From contig JAHRHY010000001.1 in the NCBI GenBank assembly GCA_019671135.1, positions 2,294,001 through 2,358,000 on the forward strand: 64,000 nucleotides of DNA, in the 5' to 3' direction. Shown here piece after piece: positions 22,059-33,000 of the stretch; the first letter of the stretch is position 1, and every line of letters starts with the position of its first letter. The position numbers and the translations under genes are program-made. The stretch is from Linnemannia hyalina (lineage: Eukaryota > Mortierellomycota > Mortierellomycetes > Mortierellales > Mortierellaceae). The notes below the pieces were generated by a model. That model was not told the DNA's origin. It did no database searches and saw nothing but the letters and a program-made list of their open reading frames with translations.

Positions 22059-24191
22059 TTTTTTTTGTGGAGGGGGTTGGATTCGTTGTGGGAGCTGTGC
22101 TTTTGGTTGTTTGTTGATGAGTGAAAAGAGGGTGAAAGGCAGGCATTTTTATACTCCCTTGATAACTCCTTCTTCCCCTCGATCGTCAGAGTGAAGAAGC
22201 GAGCTTCCGTGACACTTCTCAATGGCAACGAGGCGAACGCAAGAGAAGGGACTCGATTTCACGATCATTGCCGCGGTGTCCCCAACTCCACCCATACGTA
22301 CCTTACGACCCCAGAAGGAACGCGACAGCACGCGTAACCCTCTACTTGTATAACCGCAGAAAGACTCTTTGCCCTTTCTTCCTCGATCTTCGATCTGATC
22401 GAGAATAGGGTAGAGTGCATTGGTGGCGTAATTGGGTAAGGATCGAATGAAGGGACCAGAAGGCCAGGCATAATCAAAGGCAAGATCGCGGAAGAGATAA
22501 AAAGTGGATGAACACTAAATAAGGTAGAGATAGATACCGACGATCGAGGCGGTGATGAAGTATGAATTGAGAAAACGAATGATGTGCTTCGTACGTTGGG
22601 AGAGGTAAAGGGGTTTTTTCGGTAGTGGAGGAGAAAGGGGGCTGTGGATTCGATTTGTCAGATTCTTCTTCTAAGGAGAGCAAAAGTGAGGGCTTTCTCG
22701 ATCGACATTTTATTTTCCTTCTTTTTTTGGAGCCTGTTTCCAAACGCGTCATTCGCGATCGACAACTTTATTTCACCCTTGGTTCTTCACGCCACCAAAA
22801 CACAAACCTATGCAGTAGCTCAATAAACAAAACAAAAAAAACTACCATTTAGGCAAAGGACGGCCCCTGTGGTCAGAGCGGGTGGACGACGTTCTTCCGT
22901 GCTGTATTGATCAATCAAAGAACGCTCTTCCACCTGATGGTTCTTGGCCTAGTTTTTAATTCATTGTTACTGTCGTGATCTAGCGAGACAAGACTGACGG
23001 ATGGATTCAAAGGCACCGAGCATCATTTGCCTGGCTCTGAAGGACCACTAATGTATTTCCCCATGGAGTAGGTCCAATCTCTTCCACGTTCTCCCTCCCC
23101 AAAAAAAATTCAGCACATCATATTCTTTTTTTTTTTTTTACCCACGTCCTTGTCAACTCCAGCTTACTTCGCTTTTTCTCTTTTTCACAGACCCATTCCT
23201 TTTAGTCCCATACTTTCATGATATAACTCAACAAAGGCGCTCGTGCATATGGCTGACGAAAAAATGGAGCTGGATTGGTTTTTCGTCGCGACTACTACAC
23301 ATATAGCTACATGTGCAAGGATTGACAACCGTGGCAGACGATGATCATTCGTCAAACGGATATCGATGGTTACAAGTGTCTCTCGGGATCATCATTGACG
23401 TATATATCAAAGAAAAAGAATGGGGGTGTTTGGGATGCGGGGACATGGTGATCGCTAGCTAGCAAACACGTTATGAGGCGGCATAATCATTGGGAAGAGA
23501 AATGGACCTTTCTAAGTTTGTCGCCACTTGTTACATTCACTTCCTTCACTCCCCCCTCCCCCCTCCCCCGAAATAAAAATATCAAACTCGCTCACAGTTC
23601 AGCAGTTGTCCACAAAAGTGGTCAAAAAGAGCAAAACGCTGGCAACAACAACAACAACAACAAATGCAAAAATGGTTCCTTGAACGATGAACGAAAAAGT
23701 TCTGCAAAATCGAGAGAAATCCCAAATGGAGATTATTCAGCTCTATCGAGGAACCCCGTCTTATACAGGATCGCTCTACGACTTCGTCTTTGTACCTCCC
23801 AAAGACTCGTTCTTTAATAATGCATGCTCTAGGGCGGTGGATATCGGACAAACGATTAGCACGGCCTCACATTCTCTCCTTCAGCGAACCCGCAGGGACT
23901 CCCGATCGAGGAAGCCCATCGGATTTAATCAATCAGCGCGAAGGAAGCCTGCTGAAGAGGAAGGAGGTCCAATCTAGGAGAATCGCCAAATTCGCCAAAA
24001 CGTCGTCAGCAAGAACGACGATTTTCTATTCAAAAAAAAAACGTGCACAACGATCAGGAGACCACGTCGGCATATGATGTGCAGGCTGTCAATTAGAACC
24101 AAGGGGAAAATAATAAAATGGAAACGCGTCGAGGAGGTAAGCGGTATTTATTTGTGAACATGATTCAGTATGTTTTGTTGCTGTCCACTGC
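22059..24191. other. Intergenic region between the tandem reductases
   Basis: The part next to 22059 is the promoter of reductase copy A; the part next to 24191 is the 3' flank of copy B. The palindrome CGATCG occurs at 22180, 22541, 22699, 22756 and 23903, far more often than chance. A CT/C-rich block lies at 23540-23570 and a CAA repeat near 23641-23662. No convincing gene is seen; a 97-codon frame at 23687-23977 is not supported. Confidence 0.5.
22146..22153 (-). promoter_or_regulatory. TATA box of reductase copy A
   Basis: On the minus strand the sequence reads TATAAAAA about 90 bp upstream of the ATG at 22058. The paralogue has a matching element at a similar distance, which supports a real core promoter element. 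Confidence 0.6.
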
Positions 24192-25428
24192 TCAGAGATC
24201 GGCGATCTTGACGCTGACCTTGCCCTTATATCCGCCCTGCAAGAAACGACCATAAGTCTCAGCAACAATATCCAGCTCGCCTTCAATAACCGTCTCTGCA
24301 AACTTGATCTCACCGCTCTTGACCAAGGGAGTGACCTCCTTCCAGAACGACTCCCACTGGTCAAAGTACTCATAGACCATGTACCCCTCATAACGCAACT
24401 GCTTCATCAGGACGTTGATCAGGTTCTTGGGCGCGGCAGGCTCCTGACCCTGGTGCAAGGCTAGGGTGCCGACAGAGATGATGCGGCCGTGGGGGTTGAG
24501 GAGGTCGAGGGCGATATCGACGGTGTCGTCAAAGACCAGGTCGTAGTAGATGTCGAGACCCTGAGGTGCGGCCTCGGTCAATGCGGAGCGGCGGTCTTGG
24601 GTTTTGTAGTTGAAGGCGGCATCGAATCCGAGCTCGCTCGTGAGGTAGGCGACCTTTTCGTCTGAGCCTGCGGATCCGATGACGCGAAGACCCTGGCGCT
24701 TGGCCAACTGTCCAGCCAGCAGGCCCAAAGTACTATTCGGGAATTAACGTAGACGAAGGAGATATTAGAATATGTGTTACATTGATCCGCACGCGTTGAT
24801 AGCCGAAAGTAAACTGCATGAGGAGGATGACTTACCCAGCAGCACTGGAGATGTAGATGGTCTCACCCTTCTTCAAGTTTCCGAGGCGCTTCAATGAGTC
24901 CCAAACGGTAAAGCCAGAGAGACCAAGGACGCCATTGTAGACCGAAAGAGGCAGATCCTTGTCAAGTCCAGCGTCCAGGTTGATTGACTCGCCGAGTCCC
25001 TGCTCCTTAGTGAGGTGACTGTACGACTCCCAGCGGACAGGTCCAAAGAAGGTGGAGCCGACTGGGAAGGCTGGGTTCTTGGAGTCGACAATCTTGCCGA
25101 GGCCGAATCCTGCAACGGGTGACTCTTCGTTTCCGCTCGAGAAGTCGTACTTGATGTCTATGGTGCATATGTTCAAAAAAGTGTAGATGTTAGTTCATGA
25201 TGCTTGTATCACCTATAAAGTGAATGGAATCAGAAAAACAACATTGATGATCGTACAAGGATCAAGGGACAAGACAGAGTTCTTGACAAAGATGGCTCCG
25301 TCTTCGAGCTCGGGCTTGTCTTCGGTGACAGTGACGGTGCGGAAGTGGCTCTTGTTGGGAGCAACACCCTCGGGGATCTGGGCGACAAGGACGCGAGTGT
25401 TGGAGAACTGGTTGTTGGAGGCGGTCAT
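24192..25428 (-). CDS. NADP-dependent MDR oxidoreductase, alkenal/prostaglandin-reductase type (copy B)
   Basis: Minus-strand exons are 25257-25428, 24836-25157 and 24192-24732, encoding 344 residues. Splicing creates SLDPYIKYDF, matching SLDPYIRHDF in copy A. The NADP-binding segment reads SSAAGTLGLLAGQLAKRQGL followed by RVIGSAGSDEKV. By eye the two copies share roughly three quarters of residues over the last exon; exons 1+2 total 494 nt in both, with the same intron phases. Zinc ligands are absent. The likely role is NADPH-dependent reduction of alpha,beta-unsaturated carbonyls in the cytosol, as in copy A. The main differences are in the substrate-side loops of exon 2 and near the C-terminus, so substrate range may differ. 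Its TATA box is about 115 bp upstream, with CGATCG palindromes beyond it. A recent-to-moderate tandem duplication is the simplest history. Confidence 0.88.
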
Positions 25429-26336
25429 GGTGGGAATTATTTGTTGTTTGTGTTGGGGTTTTTTGATTGGTTGCTTTTGTTGCTTGCTTGTTGCTGTGTT
25501 GAGCTGTTGATGATGAACGAATAAGTGTTGACGAGGGACCCTTTTATACAGAAAAAGGAGGTGATCGTGAGGATTACTATATTTGTTTTTTTCACTCACG
25601 ACCGATCGCCGCCATGATGATGAAGAATCGTTCTTTGCAATCGTATGAGACAAATACGCAACCTGTCCGTATCCGCAGTGTACTTCAAGAATGAGAACAT
25701 TCTCCTTGGCTTTGTTCGTTACTTATTCGATCCTTGATCCCAAGCCATCCTGTCAAAGCATACTCTCGATCCGGCTGTGTCCAAAGGGTCAAAGGTCGAT
25801 AGGGATTCGATCCGGCGTGTCAGTCAACAGGCAAGTGGTCCTAAAAAGGAAGACATGGCTGCGAGTGATGGAGTGTGGATAAGGTGGGCAGTATGTGCTT
25901 CGTGCGTTTTCTTTCGATCGACCAATAGGATGACAGAGGGGACACTCAAAAAAAATTAAAGTGCGTCGTACTTGTCTTCGATCACCAACCTCAGCCTCGG
26001 TTTTTTTGTTCTCTGTTGTTCCTGAATATTCCGCATGACTTAATTGAGATCGTTGGCGATCGATCTTTTTTATTTCCCGGTAACCATGGCGTATTCTTAT
26101 TGTTAGTTGTGCACGTATGCATGCACACATACAAGTATCCATTCACAATTGGCTGTTCCTGAACGTGCGAAGAGGGCGTCTTTGGGAGCTGTAATCTCTC
26201 CTATTTTTCTGACAACGAAATTTTCCTTGATCGATGAGTATTTTTATTTTTTGTTTTGTTTGATGTCGCCTAGTCGCCTACATCTCTCCCTTAATTCACC
26301 CTCGTCTTCACTACACAACAAACGCGAAAGAAAAGA
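25429..26336. other. Upstream region of reductase copy B and 3' flank of the LMBD1 gene
   Basis: This stretch lies between two tandem minus-strand genes. CGATCG is at 25603, 25915 and 26057, and many GATCC/GATCG half-sites surround them (for example near 25725-25815). This resembles the promoter of reductase copy A and suggests a shared regulator. No gene is seen. Confidence 0.45.
25542..25548 (-). promoter_or_regulatory. TATA box of reductase copy B
   Basis: On the minus strand the sequence reads TATAAAAGGG about 115 bp upstream of the ATG at 25428, a good TATA element parallel to that of copy A. Confidence 0.65.
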
Positions 26337-29300
26337 CTACCCAGTATGAACCCCACCAGTATTCCTGATCGCAGCGCCATAAGAAGGAGGAGGCCCTTTA
26401 CCCCACACTCGTCCCTTCCCGCCACCTTGCGGTGATCCATGTCCATGCCCATAACCCGGCAAACTTCCCTGCTCACTACTGCCACCAACATGCTCCCCAC
26501 CCCCCGCCCTCGGAATCATCAACCCCCTCCGCCTAAATCTCCTTCTCGCATCCTCAGAATCCAAACCCCCATTCAACAACCCTCTCGCCTCATTATCCTC
26601 CAGATCCATCTCGTCATCGTCATCATCCCCAGCACCCGACGGGTCTTCTCCAAACCCATACCAGCATCCATGGACAAAGTTGAACAAGAATGCGAGGAAG
26701 AAGAATGCAAGAAAGGCCCATTGAGCAGAATAGAATGCGACGCCGAGGATGGGTGATGCCGAGAGGACTTGGAGGACGGTCTTGGAGGTTACGGTGGGTG
26801 TGCAGAGGTCTGCGGGTGCGCCGACATGGCAGCGGATGATGAGTGTTGGTGTGGTTGAGCAGTCTAGGCTTCCTCCGATGGGGATCGTGTTATTGCACTA
26901 TAAAGTAATAAAAGGGTGAGCCAAGAGGCATGTATGAGTTCCCATTGAACCAAAAAGTAGAAAGAAAGAGGGAAACACAAGCAATCGCAAAATAACAAGA
27001 AAAGGAAAGCACAACATACATATTTCTGACCGCCAAACATAGAGTACTCAGGGGCAACGGCCATGGTCAGCGTATAGCTCAGGGCGGCAAGGCTGAGCAT
27101 CCAGAGCATGGTCGCCGCCAACAGCCCCTGTGGTTGAGTAGCAGCCCTTCTGAACTTGTACAGATGGACCCATAAGAACCGGATCCCGAGCGAGATGATC
27201 CCCTTGGTCGTCGCCCAGAACATGTAGAGGATGATCATGACTATCACCGCATAGTCCGCCGGGAAGAACTGATTAGTAAAAGAAAAAATGTGGGTTAGTA
27301 ATTTTGGTCGCGCCGTAATAACAATACTTTCCAAGAGAAAGGAGGGCTCATATGTTGCAAGGCAATGAGAGTATCAACAAGAAAGAAAGAAAGAAAACGC
27401 AACTTACGGGAGAAAGCCGAACGAGGACCATGTTGAGCGGGTTGGGCAGATCCCGCCCAAAGATGAACCCACATGGCGCACCACAAAGGTCCCCATCCAA
27501 CTGTCCGACACTAACAATAAACAAGACAATCCAAAAAAATGCCCACGATTAGAATCTGCAATGGTCATCATCGTGCATCATATCCGAGCCCTATGTACAC
27601 TCGTACATTCAGCAGGAAAGAGCCGTTGGATCAAAAGAGCGAAGAATGGCGTGTGTTTACCTTGTAACGGTAATGGACCCAACGAGAAGTACTGTCAAAA
27701 TTGATCCCGCGAGTCCCAGTAAGATCTGGTTTTCCAGCGGTAAATCACGCAAAGCCCACACGCATGCAGTCAGAAAGAGATAGATCATTGGGAACAACCA
27801 AAAAGTCGATACAGAGCGCAAACGGGAAAAAGGGGGACAAAAAGAAAGAGACATGGTCAGCAATCCAACATTTTTTTTCACACAAACGTGGGTAACAGTC
27901 ATCATGCCATCGTGCACACATGCACACACTCCACAACCAAGAAAGGGAAAAAGAGGCAGCACTATCACAATCACATCAACCAACGTCTCCTTACCTGAAA
28001 GGGGCGAATAATACACAGGCACTGGTGCCAACAGCTATTCCGAACCTTCAACACCAACCTCAGTCGGTTCTCCAACAGCAGCTCTTCCTGTGCCAATTCA
28101 CTAATAAGATGGCGGTTCCTGTCCGACAGCTGCTGGCGCTGACCTCCTCCACCTGGTGTCATTTGATATCGGTTCAGAATAGTGCTTTGTCTCGCCCGAT
28201 TAAAATCTAGCTGTGCCTCTAGTTCTTCTACTCCTGCTGGCAGAGACTTGGCCCCTGCCAGGAGGTGGAATGGCAAGAGGGAAAGTCCAGGTGCCTAGGA
28301 TACATTGTTGAACAAATAACGGCGAGCACACATTTTGTTTGTGAGTACAAAGGGTTTGACAAACAAACATAACAACGCTTCCTGAGGTCGAATTGGCCGA
28401 TCAAAAGAAACAATGTCCACAAGAACAAACCGTGTAAAAGACCAGGACGGTCATCCCCGCAAGGGCCAAGACTCCCGCCACGAATGCTAATGGCTCCATA
28501 CCGCCTACGTAAGTGTCCAAAAGAAAAAGAGAAAGAAAACATACAAAGTTCAGCAAAACCATACCAATTTGGAGGAAAAAGCAAAAACAAACACGGCAAC
28601 AACCATGCCACACATCCATACAAAAATCCCAAGAGCCATCCACTTACCAATTTTTCCCAGCAGGTCCTCCAACCAGTCTGACTCTGGACTGAGCGCACCA
28701 CCCTCTTCACCCTTATCATCGCCATCCTTGCCGTTTGGCTTCATCAAGAGACCGGTCAGCAACAGGATGGCGGCGATGAGGATGAAAAAGAGGGTGTACT
28801 TGAAGGACGACCATAGGCGTTGAATAGTCGTCTGGCCCTCATCCGCAAGCTCCTCAAAGTAAAAGTAAGCCAGGGGGATCCAAAAGAAGCAAAACATTGC
28901 AATCAGGCCGTAAGCGACTATCCATGTGTGTGCAAATTGCAATCCGGGTGGAAAAAAGGAGACAAGATGGAAAAGGGGTGAGCGGAATATCCTATGATCT
29001 GTACCAGCTGATTTGAATGATGATAGCCAAGATCCACAGTAAAAATGACAGAAAAATGGATATGGAAGAGGGGCCAGACAAAAAGGCACACATACCAGCA
29101 TAGATCATCTGGACAGACAGCTGCATCTCGGCGATAGCAGCATCCGTTGCCCACTCGTGTCTCAATCCTGTCGTCGGGTCCATGATCCTCGAGACCATAA
29201 AGATGTCGACCGGGAATAATGCCACCGTCGTCAGGCAAAGTGTCAACGACAGAACCGTCACCAGCATCGCAAATGGCTCTCGGTCCTGTCTGTCGGAGTA

Positions 29301-29709
29301 GTACACCGTGAAGAATATCGAGAACCCAAGTAGTCCCTACAGTCATGTATTGAAAAAAGGAGAGGAAGGGTGTCAATTACCTTTGTACAATGCACACTAG
29401 GGCTCCTTGTCCTTGCTGTGTGGGAGAGGTAAGGAGCAATGATGTCTCGCCAACTGATTGTCGATGATCGTCCCTGGTTCCTGAGTTGTCCCTGGTTTAA
29501 AAAACCAACGCTAAAACACACGCGCCAAGGAGTAATTGATGCCGAACGCGTTCCTGCGCTTTGTGCTGTACGAAGTGCAAGAGACAACAAAGAAAAAAGA
29601 GCCTTTGTGTAGCAGAGTGGCATGGTTGATGTCGACTTACGGCGCCAATGAGTCCGTAGAGTCCCCATGCCCCGAGAAATGGAATGAGCTCTTCCAGCGG
29701 TGTATTCAT
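26337..29709 (-). CDS. LMBRD1: LMBD1 family protein, probable lysosomal/vacuolar cobalamin transporter
   Basis: Nine minus-strand coding exons can be placed: 29641-29709, 29096-29336, 28648-28917, 28431-28504, 27995-28294, 27661-27725, 27408-27510, 27020-27268 and 26337-26897. All phases agree, giving 643 residues. Matches to LMBD1 include LTTVALFPVDIFMVSRI, FCFFWIPLAYFYFEELADEG, GLSLLPFHLLAGAKSLPAGV, LPNPLNMVLVRLSP and FLWVHLYKFRRAATQPQGLL. About nine membrane helices are visible, with a cytosolic charged loop after the fifth and paired cysteines in the late luminal loop. The C-terminus is acidic, then Gly/Pro-rich. In animals LMBD1 works with ABCD4 to release vitamin B12 from lysosomes. Fungal homologues are annotated by similarity. 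The family is secure; cobalamin as cargo in this organism is inference. Human LMBD1 is about 540 residues, and the extra length here is mostly the tail. Confidence 0.9.
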
Positions 29710-30005
29710 CCTTGTCTCTCCTGTGTTGTGTATGTGAAATGATGGAAGAGAAGAAAGAGGAAATGAATGAAAAAGGGCAAATGGGTTATGGGAAGAGGCG
29801 AAATGAAAAGAGAAGAGGTAAAGTAGACAGTGCACGTTTGATAGAGATGGATAAAAAAGATAGATAAAATACATTTGTGTTTGTGTGTTGTTGGGTATGT
29901 ACGACAATGGCTGCCACTATTGACTGCAGCTCGTTCTGCTTAGACAAAACAACTCGTTCTCCTTGCCGCTCCTCCTGCTACTACTCCGTGCCCCCGTATG
30001 TCCAA

Positions 30006-33000
30006 TTACTTCTTGGTCGCGGTGGCCATCCGTGAACGGTCTCGGTCGACGGCCGCCATCAACGACTCGAGCTCCACCTGGAATCGATGGATCTCTGCAT
30101 TCTTGCGCTGTACAACCTGGACCCACTTGGCCTTCCATGCCTCGAGTCGCCGATCCGTCTGTCTCCTGGCCTCTTGAACAACCTCCTGCAGCTCCTGGTC
30201 TCGACGCTCAAGACGCTGCTCCAGTCTCAGCACTACCTGATCCAGCTCCTCCAGCGTGTGATGCGACGCACGACGTCCTGCAAGGTGATGAACGCCGTCG
30301 TGACTACCGCCAACAGACGACGTGCTCATCGACTCGCTGTCCATCGTCAAGGAACGATCCAGCGAAAGGCCAGTGGGCTCTGGTCGGTCCTTGATCATTC
30401 GGATCCTCTCCACCACCTTCTCCAGCGCCACAGCACGCTCCTTCCAAACGTTGAGCTCCATCGACTTTTCCTCCAACGAGCGCTCCAATCTCTTGAACTC
30501 CTCCATTGACCACTCTGTAGATCCTCCCCCGCCACTGTTGGGTCCTGATCTCTCCTGCAGCGTCAGCTGGATGTCAAAGGCCTCCTGAAGTTGCTCTTTC
30601 AACTGGTCACGTTGACGCGTCAGAGACAACATCCTTGTCCGCATGGCCGCCATGGTCTCGTTCGTATTTTCCTGCTGCTGGCCAAAGGAGTTGTTGCCCA
30701 AGCGGTCACCACTTGGGGTCACCGAGGCTCCACGCGCATCCTTAAGGCTTTGCTGCTGCTTCTGCTGTTGCTGCTGCTGTCTCAGGTCGTTGTTCTCGTC
30801 CTGCAGGCGAGCCCTCGCAATCTCCGCCAGACTCAGCTTTGACTGCAATTGGTCAACTTGGTCCTCCAGCATGCGCGCCAACGTCAGCTTCTCGCGGATC
30901 AGGTTTCCATTCTCGGTCTCAGTCGCTTGGACACGTCGCTGCTCTGCGGCCAAATGGAACGATGCTTCCATGTTCAGTCGCTCCAGTTCCCGAATGCGAG
31001 TCTCCAGCACCTCGATCACTGAAGCAGTAGGGGATGGTGTCGACGAAGAGGCCACGCCGAGTGCGTCCTGAGACTGGCCCATCTCCACGGGACTTTCCGC
31101 AAGGAGACTCTTGCCATTGGTGAGCGCCATCTGATCCAATTCCATCACCTTGTCCAGATACGCATTGTGGTAGAACTCAGATTCGGCCTCTTTTGTTCGA
31201 ATCCTGACCAACAGACCCTGAATGACCTTGCGGACCCTGGCTTGCCCCTCCTCTGTGTTGACATCATCCAATCTTTGGCCCGCCTGGGTCTCATGCATAT
31301 CCAGCAATTCCTCCAGGTGGGCGACCTTGCGCTGTCGTTCCGCTTGCTGAACACGCAAAACCTGCGCGAGCGATGTTAGCTCCTGATGAAGTCGCTTGTT
31401 CTCAATGTTGAGGCTGTTAATCCGGTCACGCAACTTGTTCGCCAATCGGTGTTCTTCGCTCATCGCCGAAAGCCGAAGATCATCCCGAGAGTTGGAATGG
31501 TGTTGATGATGGAGATGCTGAAGAGGCTTGATCTGGGTCGCCATAGGAATGGTGGTGCCTCCTGAGGATCGGACACTGCTGAAGCTATCCATAGACGAAC
31601 TCCTGAGGAGACTCTGGCGGACATCGGCCTCGAATCTGCTAAGACGCTGCTCAAGGTCCAACTTTTCGCCGTCTGCGTGTGCAGGCATGTTGCCACTGGT
31701 CAACGTCTCGGTCGAGGTCAACTTCCGGTCCAGGGCCTTTGGCTTGGGATCCTTGAACTGCTGCAGCTTGTCCATGTTGTGTGTGTGCGAAGGCGAGAGA
31801 GACTTGGCGCTTGTCATAAACTTGGTCGGGCCCTTCAGCAGCGATGCTTTGATTAGACCAATGTCCCGCTCGAGCTCGTCGTCAACAGTTGTGTCAGCCT
31901 GACCTTCATCAGCAGAGGATGATGAGGATGCTCGTTTGGGGTGAGGCCGAAGGTCACCGGAATCAACTGCCTGCAGCTGGGCCAACATACCGTCGTACCC
32001 TGTCCGGAAATCCTGAAGGTCTCGCTCCAGCTTCTGCATCCCCTCGACCTTACTCTTCCGCTCCTCTTCCAGGACCTGCTCTGTGACCCTTAGACGCTCC
32101 TTCAACTCGCTGATCTCGGTCTGGTACTCTTCCTCCTTGTCCTGAAAGCTCGCCTGTGCCCGCTCATGGCTCTCCTGCGACTGTTTCAGAACGAACCTCA
32201 AGTCGGTGGTACCATACTTTTCATGGTCCGAGCTATCGAGTTCCGAACGAAGACTCTCCACTTCGCTCTTCAAACGATCGACACTCTGCAAATGACGTTT
32301 CTCTGCCTCCCGACGAATCTCGACAGATGACTTGAGTTGACTGGTCAGTTTCTCGTTCTCCTGCTGGTATCCTTCAAGAAGAGCATCCTGCTGAGTCATC
32401 CCATGACCAATCTCATCCAGCGTCTGGCGGTATGTCTCGTAGGGCTTGGCGGCTGCAGTGTGCATCGCCATCAGGTCGTCCTCGTACTCGTGCATGACCT
32501 TGAGGGTATGATCGAGTTCCTGCTGCAACGTCTGGACCTCGTCGTCTCGGATGCTGAGGATGCGGAGCAGTTCCGTGTTCCTGTTCATGATGTACTCTGC
32601 CTCCGTTGAAATCTGATCCTTGAGATCCTCCGACAGCGCAAGCGAATGCGACGAAGCTGTTTGGGGGTATAGCGATACAGAGGCTGCTGATGCGGAATGA
32701 CCAGACTGGGCACTTACTCCGTGGTTGTTGTGGTGCTGCTTGTGAAACGAAGTGTTCGCGTCCCTTCCGTGGTTGTCGTTTGTGGCAAGGGAGTCGGATT
32801 CGTCGGGGAAATCGACGTGGCGCTGGTTGGTATAATCTTGTTGAAAGCCCAGTGACTCTCTAGATAGGCCCTGCGGGTATACTGCGGAAGGGTTATAGTC
32901 GTCCATGTAGTCTTGGCTGTGAAGAGATCCGCGATCCATATCCTTCGATGCGAATGCGAACCTGGAGTAGGTCCCCTCACGTCCGTGGTGTTGAACCGAT

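Noticed and set aside
23247..23345. 31-codon frame starting ATGGCTGAC after a T/C-rich tract
   Set aside because: Too short, with no conservation evidence or downstream exon that I can identify.
23687..23977. 97-codon open frame between the reductases, with a CT-rich tract upstream
   Set aside because: No family resemblance and no splice or promoter evidence strong enough; it could be real, but I cannot support it.
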